Shown here in pieces: positions 63,891-64,000 of a stretch of 64,000 nt of DNA. How positions within the stretch are numbered: position 1 is the first letter of the stretch; each line of letters begins with the position of its first letter. Both the position numbers and the translations under genes were made by a program. The notes below the pieces were generated by a model. That model saw only the letters and a list, made by a program, of their open reading frames with translations. It was not told the DNA's origin and searched no databases. The DNA is from Odobenus rosmarus divergens (lineage: Eukaryota > Chordata > Mammalia > Carnivora > Odobenidae): assembly GCF_000321225.1 (NCBI RefSeq), contig NW_004451011.1, positions 795,174-859,173 of the forward strand, written 5' to 3'.

Positions 63891-64000
63891 GAGTTTCACG
63901 AAACACCAAGGGGAAGGAAGTGGTCTCAGAGGTGGAGAGCTGAACTCCTTGGTGAGCAGGACTTAAGACCCCCACAGATGCCTAGCGGCAGCCTTTTAAA

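Larger units (their letters stand above)
45216..64000. other. Gene-free intergenic DNA right of GPR151
   Basis: All longer open frames either fall in repeats or have no recognisable protein. Repeats and candidate regulatory sites are listed separately. Stretches 45800-47190, 49450-50900, 57100-57930 and 62490-63580 show nothing I can assign. In human this side leads to PPP2R2B; no exon of it was recognised. Confidence 0.75.

Noticed and set aside
1..64000. CRISPR arrays, operons, prophage or bacterial defence systems
   Set aside because: The DNA is mammalian: spliced exons, SINE/LINE repeats, poly(A) signals. No regularly spaced repeats of CRISPR type were seen.
42700..64000. Exons of PPP2R2B, expected in this direction from human gene order
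   Set aside because: No WD40-type coding exon recognised; in human the gap is tens of kilobases, so the gene probably lies beyond the window.

Overview
This is genomic DNA from a carnivoran mammal. Genes are split into short exons with GT-AG introns, and the DNA between them is full of tRNA-Lys-derived carnivore SINEs (CAN-SINE/SINEC: tRNA-like head with A and B boxes, CT-rich body, AATAAA-type A-rich tail). The SINE body type resembles dog-like carnivores (bear, seal or mustelid more than cat). That species call is recognition from memory, not a search.

Left half (1-36.7 kb, + strand): the 3' half of TCERG1 (CA150), a nuclear factor linking RNA polymerase II elongation to splicing. Thirteen coding exons join in one frame from the third WW domain to the stop at 35822-35824. 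They cover the basic nuclear-localisation stretch and all six FF domains, and encode 564 residues plus the last base of a split Trp codon. That matches the C-terminal half of the ~1,098-residue mammalian protein. Upstream exons lie outside the window. Positions 1-6716 are the end of the preceding intron and carry seven SINEs and old LINE fragments.

Middle (36.7-41.2 kb): TCERG1 ends tail-to-tail with GPR151, an intronless orphan class A GPCR on the - strand (39709-40962, 417 residues, intact). The TCERG1-GPR151 neighbourhood agrees with human 5q32.

Right part (41.2-64 kb): intergenic DNA with no gene I can support. It holds SINEs, MIR, L1, L2, hAT-type and MaLR-type LTR remnants. It also holds regulatory-looking sites: three strong CTCF-core matches (47357 +, 51620 -, 54308 +), an exact SOX-OCT composite motif (54033), and two repeat-poor AT-rich segments that look like conserved noncoding elements. 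In human the next gene in this direction is PPP2R2B; none of its exons was recognised here.

No novel gene system is evident. The most useful leads are the CTCF/SOX-OCT cluster, the unusual +3C splice donor in TCERG1, SINE architecture that could affect TCERG1 splicing, and the non-canonical GPCR motifs of GPR151. Repeat boundaries are approximate except where target-site duplications (TSDs) are given.
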